In this document: piece after piece, positions 53,810-63,236 of the stretch
Numbering within the stretch: the stretch's first letter is position 1
Layout of the letters: each line of letters opens with the position of its first letter
Source: Gracilibacillus salitolerans
GTDB lineage: Bacteria; Bacillota; Bacilli; Bacillales; Amphibacillaceae
Assembly (NCBI RefSeq): GCF_009650095.1
Contig: NZ_CP045915.1
Location: 4,030,001-4,094,000 of the forward strand
Reading direction: 5' to 3'
Length of the DNA stretch: 64,000 bases
Translations under genes and position numbers: made by a program
The notes under the pieces: generated by a model
Seen by the model: only the letters and a program-made list of their open reading frames with translations
What the model was told of the DNA's origin: nothing
The model's database searches: none

Positions 53810-53860
53810 TCCTTCTCCCCCTCAATCTATAAATATCGTTTTTCCTACCTTTAAAATAAT

Positions 53861-54562
53861 TCACACACTTTCCTGAACCGATTGAACTTTGTCATATACA
53901 CTTGTAAAACAAATATAGGAGCTAAAAGCAATAAGCGATCCCATGAAAAAAGGTAGCATAAACGTTAAGATTTCAAAACTGATGTAAATGATTAAAAAAC
54001 TAACAACTCCTAATGAGAGAGTTAAAATAGGCTTCCCTAAAGTAATTAATAGCGAATTTTTCAAAATGGTCATTAACTTCATATCCAGATGAACAGTTAT
54101 AGAGAAAAAATGTAGGGTAAATACTATACAAATATTAATTAGCATAAAAAGAACTAGTGTGAAAACTGGATTACTAAAGCTTAGATAATTTCTCAGATAA
54201 AAGTAATCTATGGATAACACAAGCAACACTATGCAAATGATACCCCCACCAAACATACTCTTTAAATAATTCGCTTTATAATACTTTAGAAATGGTTTAA
54301 TAATAGGGATATCTTGTCCCAATGTCCATTTCCGGATTAACGCAAACATGGCAGTTGTAGCTGGAAAGAAAATAAAAGGGGCGAGACCTATTACTGTTAC
54401 ACCTAAAATTATTAGATGATTAACACTAGTTATTAATAAAAAATTTAACATCAAAAATAATATAGGTAAATTAAAGATTAGCCATAATAAATTTACAGCT
54501 GTAAACCTCAGTACCCATTCCGCGACTTTAATAAATAGCCCCATAAATCGGCTAGAATTCAT
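53861..54562 (-). CDS. YesL/DUF624 family membrane protein
   Basis: About 233 residues (ATG at 54562; a GTG at 54571 is also possible). Five hydrophobic helices and the family segment FIFFPATTAMFALIRKWTLGQDIPIIKPFLKYYKANYLKS (about 60-100). It lies between the LplC-type permease and GH43 genes, as YesL lies with rhamnogalacturonan genes in Bacillus subtilis. Confidence 0.87.
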   Translation of the reverse strand: MNSSRFMGLFIKVAEWVLRFTAVNLLWLIFNLPILFLMLNFLLITSVNHLIILGVTVIGLAPFIFFPATTAMFALIRKWTLGQDIPIIKPFLKYYKANYLKSMFGGGIICIVLLVLSIDYFYLRNYLSFSNPVFTLVLFMLINICIVFTLHFFSITVHLDMKLMTILKNSLLITLGKPILTLSLGVVSFLIIYISFEILTFMLPFFMGSLIAFSSYICFTSVYDKVQSVQESV

Positions 54563-54639
54563 AATTTTCACCCAACTTCTCTGACTAATTTTACATCTAC
54601 TGTTAAGGATTTTCTTTATAGTTGCATAACATTAAATAG

Positions 54640-55551
54640 TTATTCTTTAACAGAACCTAATGTAATACCTTTTACAAAGTACTTCTGAAGAAATGGATAG
54701 ATCACCAGAATTGGAAGCATAGTAACTACTATCTTAGCAGCATTAAATGTTCTACTAGATGCTTTTTGCATTATCTCATCCTTATTGGCTGAGGTAATTT
54801 CATCCGGACGAATTACTAACTGTTGAATATATGTTTGTAGTGGCATATTTTCAGTTTTATTCATATAGATCAATCCATCAAAGAAAGAATTCCAATGCAT
54901 AACAATGCTAAATAAAGTTACTGTTGCAATTGCAGGAAGTGCTAAAGGTATATATATTTGAATAAGCATTCGCCAAGGTCCAGAACCATCAACTATAGCA
55001 GCGTCTTTTAAGGCCCTTGGTAACCCTCTAAAGAAGTTCATTAAGATAATCACATTAAAAATTGGTACGGCAGTTGGAAGAACCAAAGCCCATAAAGTAT
55101 CAATTAAACCCGTAGACTGTACCACCATATACGTTGGGATTAAACCACCATTAAACATAAAAGCAAAAACAATGATCCACATATATAAATTTCGACTTCG
55201 AAATTCTGATTTTTCATTAGAGAGAGCAAATGCCATCATTACAGTTAATACAAAGTTAACAATTCCGCCAAGTAATACTCTCTTTACAGAGACAAAAAAT
55301 GAATTAAAAAAATATGGATCATCAATTATTTGTGTATATGGCGCAAACGTAAAATCTATTGGAAACACTGTAACTATTCCTGCAGAGGCGGCAGAACTAC
55401 TGCTAAAAGATAAAGCAAATATATGGATTACTGGTAGCAAACAAAGAATGGATATTACCAGTAGAATTGTTAGAATTATCATATCAGTTATATTAAGTTT
55501 TTTTCCTTTAACATTCATTGATATACTCGCTTTTTTTCCTACAAGATCCAT
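54640..55551 (-). CDS. ABC transporter permease, LplC/YtcP type
   Basis: A 303-residue CUT1 permease of the LplC branch with six hydrophobic helices, MWIIVFAFMFNGGLIPTYMVVQSTGLIDTLWALVLPTAVPIFNVIILMNFFRGLPRALKDAAIVDGSGPWRMLIQIYIPLALP containing the EAA loop, and the typical extended end ASSRTFNAAKIVVTMLPILVIYPFLQKYFVKGITLGSVKE. It partners with the LplB-type permease 30 nt upstream. Confidence 0.93.
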   Translation of the reverse strand: MDLVGKKASISMNVKGKKLNITDMIILTILLVISILCLLPVIHIFALSFSSSSAASAGIVTVFPIDFTFAPYTQIIDDPYFFNSFFVSVKRVLLGGIVNFVLTVMMAFALSNEKSEFRSRNLYMWIIVFAFMFNGGLIPTYMVVQSTGLIDTLWALVLPTAVPIFNVIILMNFFRGLPRALKDAAIVDGSGPWRMLIQIYIPLALPAIATVTLFSIVMHWNSFFDGLIYMNKTENMPLQTYIQQLVIRPDEITSANKDEIMQKASSRTFNAAKIVVTMLPILVIYPFLQKYFVKGITLGSVKE

Positions 55552-55581
55552 CTAAACACATCCTTTCATGCAATCTCAAAA

Positions 55582-56472
55582 CTAGAATATTCTATAATTT
55601 GCATATCGATATGCAAGTCGATATGATAATATAATTAACACAAATCCAATAACAGCTTTCATCATTCCGACTGCAGTAGCTAAACCAAATTGGGCATTGA
55701 TTAATCCTGTACGATAAACATAAGTATCAATAATATCGCCGGATTCATAGACTAGTGGATTATATAAGTTAAAGATCTGATCAAATCCAGCATTAAGAAT
55801 TTGACCTATACTTAATGTTGATAATAATACAATAGTCGGCGCAATACCCGGTAAAGTAATATGCCAAATTTTTCGTAAACGACTAGCTCCATCTATATCA
55901 GCAGCTTCATATAATGCAGGATTAATAGCAGTGAGTGCAGCTAATATAATAATTGCATTAAAGCCAAACTCCTTCCAAACATCACTTAAAACAATTACAA
56001 CCGGAAACCAAGTATTACTTGCTAAAAAGAACATCGTTTCCCCTGTAAAAAATGAAATTACTTTATTTATTAAACCATTTCCGGATAACATATCTATTAA
56101 CACACCAGCGAGCACTACCCATGATAAAAAATGAGGTAAATAAACAATTGTTTGAATCGACCTTTTAATTTTCATAAATATTACTTCATTTAAAAGTAAT
56201 GCAAATGTTACGGGAACTATAATATTCATGATTATTTTCATACTGGCAATAAAAATAGTATTAAAAAATACTCTTCTACTACTCTCTAATTCAAACATGT
56301 AAGTAAAATTTTCAAATCCAATCCATTCTGAACCGGAAATTCCTTTTGCAGGAATATAATCTTGAAAAGCCATAATATTACCAGATATTGGTAATAAATT
56401 GTAAATGAATAAAATGATCATTCCTGGTAGTAACATTAAATGGTAGTGTATAGTTACTCCTTTATACTGCAT
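55582..56472 (-). CDS. ABC transporter permease, LplB type
   Basis: A 296-residue CUT1 permease of the LplB branch (ATG at 56472 with GAGGA 9 nt upstream; GTG at 56481 possible). Family features are LLPGMIILFIYNLLPISGNIMAFQDYIPAKGISGSEWIGFENF and EAA loop PALYEAADIDGASRLRKIWHITLPGIAP. Works with the LplC-type permease and the large binding protein. Confidence 0.93.
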   Translation of the reverse strand: MQYKGVTIHYHLMLLPGMIILFIYNLLPISGNIMAFQDYIPAKGISGSEWIGFENFTYMFELESSRRVFFNTIFIASMKIIMNIIVPVTFALLLNEVIFMKIKRSIQTIVYLPHFLSWVVLAGVLIDMLSGNGLINKVISFFTGETMFFLASNTWFPVVIVLSDVWKEFGFNAIIILAALTAINPALYEAADIDGASRLRKIWHITLPGIAPTIVLLSTLSIGQILNAGFDQIFNLYNPLVYESGDIIDTYVYRTGLINAQFGLATAVGMMKAVIGFVLIILSYRLAYRYANYRIF

Positions 56473-56514
56473 TTCTTCCACTCCTCGTTATAACAAATGT
56501 CACTAATTAATGAT

Positions 56515-56550
56515 AAGCGAGAAATGGCACCATAAATCCATTTCTCGCTT
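56515..56550 (-). other. Intercistronic stem-loop after the sugar-binding-protein gene
   Basis: AAGCGAGAAATGG and CCATTTCTCGCTT form a perfect 13-bp stem with a 10-nt loop, 8 nt after the binding-protein stop and upstream of the LplB-type gene. Confidence 0.78.
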
Positions 56551-56557
56551 GTGAATT

Positions 56558-58186
56558 TTATTCCCCATTAACAATTTGACTTACTTCTTTTGTTATAGTA
56601 TCTCCACCTTGGCTTTTCCATTTTGAAACAAACTCATCAAAATAATCTAAAGGCTCGGAGCCAAGAATTATCTGCAGAAATACCTCATCTTCCATTGTTT
56701 GCAGGTTTGCCCAACGTTTTTCCATTGTTTCTGTTTGACCATAAAATACTCCCTGGATCTTGTTTACGTCAGTTTTATTGATAACATCTGCGCCTGACAA
56801 GAAAGCATTAGCTCGAGCCCACGCAGAAAGATCCTTTTTCGGATTCTCTTGATTTATTAAATAATCTTCATAAACTTTCTTTGGTTCTCCCATTAAATCA
56901 TCTGCTGAAGCATTTCCTTCTATCACATCTCGTACCTGAGCTGCTTTCACTTCTTTATCATCATATCTACTTAATAATAAGGAGAAAGGCATATTTGCCC
57001 AGTTAAATCCCATGTCTTCTACATCCTCATAGAAACCATAACCATCACCCTGAACCTGATCAATGTCAAATTGATAGTTTAATGTTTCTACAATAACTTC
57101 AGGCTTTTCAAATCCTTTTTTAACAACTAAATAAGATGAACTCGGTGCTGTCATGTGTGTATTCATTGTTCCTTGAGTATTCTTTGGCGCAGATAATGCT
57201 GTCCACTCTGCCTTTGGATCCTGTTCTAGCTGACTTCGAAGTACCGAAAATGGTGCCCACCAAGGGTAAAAGATAATACCTGTTTTTCCACTGACTACAA
57301 GTTCTTCCGAATCCTCAGGTTTTTTCACACCAAACTCTGACTCAAAGACACCTTCCTCATACATGTCTCGTAATTTTCCAAGTGCTTCCTTTGTTTCAGG
57401 TTGTATAGATCCATAAACAACATCTCCATTCTCATCTTTTATCCACATTTCAGGATAGGCATTAAAATAGCTAAAAATAGTATCAAATCCAAATAAACTA
57501 TTTCCAATGTTCACTATATCTTGACTACCTGGAAGTCCAACAGTATCATCATTCCCATTCTGATCCGGATCCTGTTCTTTAAATGCTTTAGCTACTTCGA
57601 TGATATCTTCTATGGTTTCAGGTTTTTCAAGGTTAAGTTGATCCAGCCAATCCTCACGAACCCAAAGTAAATTAATCCCATCTGCACCTGGGTTAATATT
57701 AGGAATTGCCATTAGCCTTTCATCATAAGTCGCTTGTTCTAAACCATAGTCACCCGTATCTTCAAATGCACTTCTTAAATCATCAGATACTGCATTATTA
57801 AATGCATCAGTCATATCCTCAATTAGATCAGCCTCGACTAACTGTGTAAGTTGTGTTTTATCCACAACCATGACGTCCGGTATATCCCCACTAGCAATTG
57901 CTAAACTATTTTTCTGCTCAATATCTTGTGAGCTACCTTGATAGGCAAGCGTATAATCTACATTCAGTTCCTCTTCCAAAAATCTCGTATATTCATTGTC
58001 CTCAACCGTATCACCATTAGGTAGGTCGGAGTCTAAATTCCCTGCTTTACCTATCGTGATTTCAATAGTACCAGACACACCTTGCTCTTGGTTATTATCA
58101 TCTGATGAAGTAGATTCATCTTTACTACAGGATACTGTAATCGCTAACAAAAATAATAAAGTTAAAAATATCCATGATTTCCTCAC
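56558..58186 (-). CDS. Extracellular sugar-binding lipoprotein, LplA type
   Basis: A 542-residue binding protein, larger than the other four, as usual for the LplA/YtcQ branch. Start is a GTG at 58186, preceded by AGAGGGG 9 nt away; an ATG at 58210 overlaps that site. Lipobox LLFLLAITVSCSKD. Family features: EITIGKAGNLDSDLPNGDTVEDNEYTRFLEEELNVDYTLAY, INLLWVREDWLDQLNLEKPETIEDIIEVAKAF and a DQNGNDDTVGL calcium-loop-like motif (about 200). First gene of the LplABC-YesL-GH43 operon, with a palindrome and a cre site upstream. Confidence 0.94.
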   Translation of the reverse strand: MRKSWIFLTLLFLLAITVSCSKDESTSSDDNNQEQGVSGTIEITIGKAGNLDSDLPNGDTVEDNEYTRFLEEELNVDYTLAYQGSSQDIEQKNSLAIASGDIPDVMVVDKTQLTQLVEADLIEDMTDAFNNAVSDDLRSAFEDTGDYGLEQATYDERLMAIPNINPGADGINLLWVREDWLDQLNLEKPETIEDIIEVAKAFKEQDPDQNGNDDTVGLPGSQDIVNIGNSLFGFDTIFSYFNAYPEMWIKDENGDVVYGSIQPETKEALGKLRDMYEEGVFESEFGVKKPEDSEELVVSGKTGIIFYPWWAPFSVLRSQLEQDPKAEWTALSAPKNTQGTMNTHMTAPSSSYLVVKKGFEKPEVIVETLNYQFDIDQVQGDGYGFYEDVEDMGFNWANMPFSLLLSRYDDKEVKAAQVRDVIEGNASADDLMGEPKKVYEDYLINQENPKKDLSAWARANAFLSGADVINKTDVNKIQGVFYGQTETMEKRWANLQTMEDEVFLQIILGSEPLDYFDEFVSKWKSQGGDTITKEVSQIVNGE

Positions 58187-58218
58187 AACTTTTTTCCCCT
58201 CTCTTTTCATAATGTTTT

Positions 58219-58235
58219 TTACAATTTAATTGTAA
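58219..58235. promoter_or_regulatory. 17-bp palindrome upstream of the LplA-type gene
   Basis: TTACAATTTAATTGTAA is a perfect interrupted palindrome 33-49 bp before the GTG start. It may be a binding site for the YesN-type response regulator or a stem in the leader. Confidence 0.45.
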
Positions 58236-58287
58236 TGTAAAAAGTAAGATGTAAGGGATAGAAAACTGTAAATAAAAATAGTTATTA

Positions 58288-58302
58288 TTGTAACCGTTTA
58301 CA
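58288..58302. promoter_or_regulatory. cre site (CcpA box)
   Basis: TTGTAACCGTTTACA fits every position of WTGNAANCGNWNNCW and sits inside a longer palindrome (arms TATTATTGTAA and TTACAATAATA, 58283-58308). It lies between the response-regulator stop and the LplA-type gene and suggests carbon catabolite control. Confidence 0.75.
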
Positions 58303-58326
58303 ATAATAGTTGAACAGTTTTCTGCA

Positions 58327-59718
58327 TTATTTTTTACGGTTTTCATACTTCTTTTGGTCTTTCATCTTTTTTCTATATTCAGAAGGCAAGCAGTTTACAG
58401 TATTTTGGAAAAACCTACTAAAATATCTCTCATCTTTGAAACCATTTTGTTCGGCAATTTCATAAATAGGCATATTCGATGTGGAAAGAATGTGTTTTGC
58501 CTTATCAATACGGAGTTTCTTTACAAAATCAGCAAAGTTGGTACCAACTATTTTTTTAAAATAGCGACTAAAGTAAACTCTACTCATGCAGGCAATTTCA
58601 GCAATATCCTCTTGTGTAAAATTAAGATTTTCTTGCGTTCGCATATACTCAATTGACCTATAAATACCAATAACAATTTCTTCCGGGTATTGACTATAGT
58701 TATATATTTTTTTTATAACTTCACGCACTTCTACTAACCACAATTTCCAATCATGCCATGAGTGAAATGCATCAAATTTACTTAACCATTCATGGATAAA
58801 ATGATTGACTTCGAATTCTTCAGTCCATTTAAACATTGCCTCATAGAATATTTGCCTAATATCACTTGGGTATGGACGCATCTTTTCAACTAAAGATTGT
58901 AATTCATGAAACAATCCATCATTAAACATCCATTCATAGCTCGACCATTGTGAGATTAATTTACTCAAGTCTATTGGGTTAGTTTCCTGTAAATTGTTAA
59001 TATTACATTCATAAATCTTCATATTGGGATTGTAATCATAATAAAACACATTATCTATGTAGTGGTTTAACAGTTTATATATTTTTTCCCAAGAATATCC
59101 TTCAAGATTATAAACTTTTACTACTACTCCCCCTTGATAGCCATTTATTTTTTCTTGTTCTTGAACTTCTTCTTCCATTTCCTCACCGTCACCATAAATT
59201 GGGATAAACCAAACACCTTCAGAAACAGGAAGATTGGTATGTATCGTTAACCATTCCTTTATTTCAATATCCTTATTTTTATTTAGAGAAATATACATAA
59301 GTCCGTTCTTAAAGTTATTAAATTTTTTATCTTGCAGTTTGAAGTGAAGCCGTTTTGTTATTAGTGCTAGAATTTCATCAACTTTATCATTCTCAAGTTG
59401 GGTTTTTAGAATGTAATCTATAGCCCCTAAGCGTAATGCTTCTTGAACAAAGTTAAACTCCTCATAACATGTTAATACTACAACGGAAATATCTTGATAA
59501 TGTTGGGAAATTTCCTTTAACAACTCTAACCCATCCATCTCAGGCATACTAATGTCTGTAAAAACTAAATCAACTTTATTTTTTCCAATAAAATCGAGTG
59601 CTTTATGCCCACTATTTGCTTCACCAATAACTTTAATACCATATTTATTCCACGGTAGAACGAAATTAAGCCCCTTTCTAACAAGAGGCTCATCATCTAC
59701 AATCAAGGCTTTAATCAT
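58327..59718 (-). CDS. Response regulator with AraC-type DNA-binding domain (YesN-like)
   Basis: A 463-residue regulator: receiver domain 1-120 (KALIVDDEPLVRKGL; phosphoacceptor Asp in DLVFTDISMPEMDG near 55; VVVLTCYEEF), a variable middle region, and two AraC helix-turn-helix motifs at about 365-455 (FTQEDIAEIACMSRVYFSRYFKKIVGTNFADFVKKLRIDKAKHIL; MPIYEIAEQNGFKDERYFSRFFQNTVNCLPSEYRKKM). Encoded 6 nt after its partner kinase and just upstream of the LplABC operon, which it presumably activates. Confidence 0.95.
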   Translation of the reverse strand: MIKALIVDDEPLVRKGLNFVLPWNKYGIKVIGEANSGHKALDFIGKNKVDLVFTDISMPEMDGLELLKEISQHYQDISVVVLTCYEEFNFVQEALRLGAIDYILKTQLENDKVDEILALITKRLHFKLQDKKFNNFKNGLMYISLNKNKDIEIKEWLTIHTNLPVSEGVWFIPIYGDGEEMEEEVQEQEKINGYQGGVVVKVYNLEGYSWEKIYKLLNHYIDNVFYYDYNPNMKIYECNINNLQETNPIDLSKLISQWSSYEWMFNDGLFHELQSLVEKMRPYPSDIRQIFYEAMFKWTEEFEVNHFIHEWLSKFDAFHSWHDWKLWLVEVREVIKKIYNYSQYPEEIVIGIYRSIEYMRTQENLNFTQEDIAEIACMSRVYFSRYFKKIVGTNFADFVKKLRIDKAKHILSTSNMPIYEIAEQNGFKDERYFSRFFQNTVNCLPSEYRKKMKDQKKYENRKK

Positions 59719-59724
59719 GGTTCT

Positions 59725-61437
59725 TCACCCTTTCTTGTAATGTAAAGAGATTCTAATCTCTGTTCCTTTATTCTTTTTACTTGATATCTCTAGCTTACTA
59801 TAAGGCCCAAAATAGCTTTTAACCATCTTATCAACATAGTTTAGGCCTATACCTAATCCATATTTCTTTTTTTTACCTGTCAATAATTCTTCAATATCAG
59901 CGTCATTCATCCCTTTCCCATCATCTGTAACTACAATCAATAAGCCATAATTACTTTTGGTGACGTTAACATCAATTTTACCTTCATTACCTTCTAAACC
60001 ATGGTACAATGCATTTTCCATAAGCGGTTGTAACAGAAATCTTGGTGTTTTGTAGTCCCATACATGTTCATCCACGTTTATTTCAACCTCAAAGATATTA
60101 TTATATCTAATTTTCTGTAATTCTATATAATCTAATAACGAATTGATTTCCTCTTTAATTGATACAACATAACCACCTTTTGCTAAATTATAGTTTAATA
60201 GCTTAATAAACAGGGATACAAATCGGTCTGTGCTTTCTTGTTCCCCCATTCTAGATAGCCATTGTATCGTATTTAGAGAATTATATAAAAAGTGAGGATT
60301 AATTTGTGCCATTAACTTTTCAATTTCAACTTCGCTTTTATACTTTTCTTCCTGCTCTACCTTCTTAACCAATTTTTTTATCTTATTTGTCATGTTATTA
60401 AACTCAAAAATGATAGAATCGAACTCTCTAATTCCACTAGCATCCATTTTTACATCTAAATGAGTATCTGAAATCATGGAGATCCCTTGATTAATTTTGC
60501 TTAACGGCTTGTAAACTATTTTTTTGATTAATACTGCAATAACTATACTGCAAAAAAGGGATAATAATGCAAACACTAAAAAGGTATATAACCATTTTCT
60601 AATTTCATATCCATAATCATTTCTATCAATTAATGCTACAATCATCCAGTTTTGACCACTTTCCTTACTAAACGTTTTATAACCTTTCATCTTATTTACA
60701 TCATAATCACTTCCTATTGAGAATAGCTTATTATTCTCTGTATAAATGACTTTGCCCTTACTGTTTACTAAAACATGGGAAGCATCCATTCCATATTGCA
60801 TTGAACTTAATATGTTTTCAAATGTGCTAAAATTAGTTTCTATATATATTATTATATTGGACGTTCTCTCATCATTGGTGATATCAAATTTTCTACTAAG
60901 AGAAAATACAGAGTTTGTACTATTCTTATATTGTGACTCGTGAGGACCATAAAAATCGCTGCCCTGCATTGTCGTTAATAAAGGTAAGTCTTTTAATTGG
61001 AAATTCTCTGTTTGCATATTAGTAAAAAGAGGGGTATTATTTTCCTCATCGTAATATAGTGTCATACCCACTATGGGATTTGTATAATTCATTAAAGATA
61101 TGTTGTGATCAATCTGATTTGTTTGTTTAATTCTCTCCACTAAATCATCCGAACTTAAATATTTGTAAACGTCTTGTCCAATTAAACCATTAAATGTAAA
61201 CTGTTGAGATGTATAATTGATATTCTCTAGGGTATTTTCTAGGCTTAAACTCACTTGTTCTACATTTTCTTCAAGACCCTTGTCAATTTTATTTACTAGT
61301 ATTGAATATATCGAGTAAACTGAAATCATTCCTATCAATACTAAGGGAATGATGGAACTTGCTGATAACATACAATAAAGCCGACTTTTAAGTGAGAGGG
61401 GGTACCTATAGAGATAGCTACTATATTTTTTTTTCAC
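59725..61437 (-). CDS. Sensor histidine kinase, YesM-like
   Basis: A 570-residue membrane kinase from a GTG start with GGGGGGAG upstream. Two membrane helices (about 17-40 and 283-305) enclose a large extracellular sensor domain; a HAMP linker (about 306-360) follows, then the His_kinase motif AQINPHFLYNSLNTIQWLSRMGEQES with the phosphorylated His, and an ATPase domain with RFLLQPLMENALYHGLEG and VVTDDGKGM. It pairs with the YesN-like regulator; the pair usually senses an extracellular oligosaccharide or its binding protein. Confidence 0.94.
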   Translation of the reverse strand: MKKKYSSYLYRYPLSLKSRLYCMLSASSIIPLVLIGMISVYSIYSILVNKIDKGLEENVEQVSLSLENTLENINYTSQQFTFNGLIGQDVYKYLSSDDLVERIKQTNQIDHNISLMNYTNPIVGMTLYYDEENNTPLFTNMQTENFQLKDLPLLTTMQGSDFYGPHESQYKNSTNSVFSLSRKFDITNDERTSNIIIYIETNFSTFENILSSMQYGMDASHVLVNSKGKVIYTENNKLFSIGSDYDVNKMKGYKTFSKESGQNWMIVALIDRNDYGYEIRKWLYTFLVFALLSLFCSIVIAVLIKKIVYKPLSKINQGISMISDTHLDVKMDASGIREFDSIIFEFNNMTNKIKKLVKKVEQEEKYKSEVEIEKLMAQINPHFLYNSLNTIQWLSRMGEQESTDRFVSLFIKLLNYNLAKGGYVVSIKEEINSLLDYIELQKIRYNNIFEVEINVDEHVWDYKTPRFLLQPLMENALYHGLEGNEGKIDVNVTKSNYGLLIVVTDDGKGMNDADIEELLTGKKKKYGLGIGLNYVDKMVKSYFGPYSKLEISSKKNKGTEIRISLHYKKG

Positions 61438-62262
61438 TTACTCCCCCCTCTTGAACAAAATTATATAATTAACAGATAGAAGTAAAATTAGTATTAGTAC
61501 TTAAAATTTAAAAAAAAGAAAACGCATTCATTTTATAACTATTAAACTATAGATAAATTACAACATTTCGATGAATTTACAATTAATTGGATGGCATTAA
61601 CCCTCTATAATACATCTATTATAGAGTGATATAATTTTAGCACTATTAAAATTTTGATTCAACAGACAGAAAGTTCTCATATTAATAAAACTATCCTAAA
61701 AACTCGTAATGATTCATGAATATAAGCTTATTAAAAATAGGTAGATCCACAATATTATTGTGTACCTACCTATTAATTATTAATTCATTGATAAGTTGTG
61801 ATTGCAGATAGTAGTGATGAAGTAACACTTAGTTTTCTTTTGTTAGCTTCAATGACACCTGTAATTGTAATATTCCAAGAGCATATCCTAAAATAATGGA
61901 TGAGTTTTTTCATGCTCCTCTCGGAGAATTCTAAGCTTAATTCTTTTCTACCTAGTAATATAGTTTATACAAAAATGCAATAAGCGAGTTGATGACATAA
62001 AAATCTCCGACTGCTATTAAACAGCTAATGTTTATTATTAATAGCAGAAACAGAGGACTTTAGTGACGCCAATCTAGTGAGTATATGTCTTTTTCCTTCT
62101 AGTCATCACTTTTAAAAATTTGATCTGTTTCGGTTTCTGGGATGTAGTATTTAAAAATACTAACAAAATCATTAATTCTGTGAAAAAGCCAATGGATTGT
62201 GCCAATGCTCCAATCGATCCGCCACCACTCGGAAAAACAAAAATAAGAATAAACAATACATC
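61438..62262. other. Non-coding AT-rich stretch with two large hairpins
   Basis: No supported gene is seen here. A hairpin at 61736-61774 (AATAGGTAG/CTACCTATT with inner CACAATA/TATTGTG) and another at 62011-62047 (CTGCTATTAA/TTAATAGCAG) are the only structures. The minus-strand frame 62074-62268 runs into the inverted dctM fragment and has no ribosome site; its non-dctM part is not recognisable. Confidence 0.45.
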
Positions 62263-62390
62263 AGACATTTCTACAGCTTTGATTAAAACTTCAGATAATT
62301 GCTTATCGTTAATGTTCGATAATAAACAAGCGCTAAAAATAAAGCATAAACCACACAGACAGCAGATGCCTCAGTTGCTTCTCCAGTCGG
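62263..62390 (-). pseudogene. Inverted fragment of a dctM gene
   Basis: The minus strand of this segment matches about 51731-51863 of dctM with few changes (ASAVCVVYALFLALVYYRT region through LIKAVEMS), including a 1-nt deletion in the stretch after the YYRT codons that shifts the frame. It is in opposite orientation to the following dctM fragment, so an inversion took place within the duplicated gene. Confidence 0.85.
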
Positions 62391-62467
62391 TGTATGGATT
62401 TTTCAACATATTATCGATGTTTCTTGAGAGCTGCTTGATCATAGTATTCTAGCATTACGTTTTTTAT

Positions 62468-62876
62468 TCTGTCATGTTACTCCTTGCTGCATCTTCACTG
62501 ATGTCGTTTGCGATAGCTTTCACCGGCATTCCTGATGCTCTGAGTCAGTTTATTCTCGATTTATCTACTAATCTGGTATGTTCAGGGACATTGCACCAGC
62601 GATTCTAATATTCACATCGATTTTCTTGCCGATTTCTGAAGGCATCGGCATTGATCCAGTACACTTTGGCATATTCTTTATTCTAAACTTATGTGTCGGT
62701 ACGATTACACCACTTGTTGGAACCGGTTTATTTGTTGGATCCATGGTTGGAAAAGAAAAAGTCGAAAGTTTGATCAAACCGTTAATACCTTTCTATGTTG
62801 CCATGTTTGTTTTATTGATGGTTGTTACCTATGTTCCGGAAATTAGTTTATTCCTTTCTAATTTGTTAGGGTTGTA
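62468..62876 (+). pseudogene. Truncated copy of the dctM 3' end
   Basis: This segment matches the last part of dctM (about 51868-52317), from VMLLIAASSLMSF to the final LLGL and stop, but lacks about 45-50 nt after the STN codons (51969 region) and carries scattered substitutions. The C-terminal 85 residues remain open. The match continues downstream through a mutated copy of the dctM terminator and the following sequence to about 63010. Confidence 0.88.
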
Positions 62877-63236
62877 ATGCAGAAGGGCTGGCAGGATTTT
62901 CTGTCAGCCATTTTATTATTTAGTGGTAATTTCTCTTTATAACTGTTATAGAGACTGTCTAACAACACTCTCAGTCCTCTTTTCTTATTGAAAGTGTTGT
63001 TAGTAGTTAGTTATTTAACAGTTTTATTCTTGTCTCTAGTCATCATCTAAGAATCTACCAAACTAAGAAAGTGACTAGCATCCTACAATGGCCAGTTTTT
63101 CCACCCTATGATCTACTATGAATGTTTAACTGCCGATTTTTTCAACTCATTAATAAATAAGTTTCACATCATAAAATCACCTTATTTTTTTATATCACCT
63201 CTCTTTCTTTTCTATGATAAATTTCTCTTTATCACT
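62877..63236. other. Duplicated post-dctM sequence, then featureless
   Basis: 62877 to about 63010 repeats the region after dctM (52318-52437), including the hairpin GGCTGGCAGGA/TCTGTCAGCC whose T-run is now broken. From 63011 to 63236 I see no gene or clear signal. Confidence 0.6.

Noticed and set aside
62074..62268. 64-residue minus-strand frame before the inverted dctM fragment
   Set aside because: Its end merges with rearranged dctM sequence and the rest has no recognisable motif or ribosome site.
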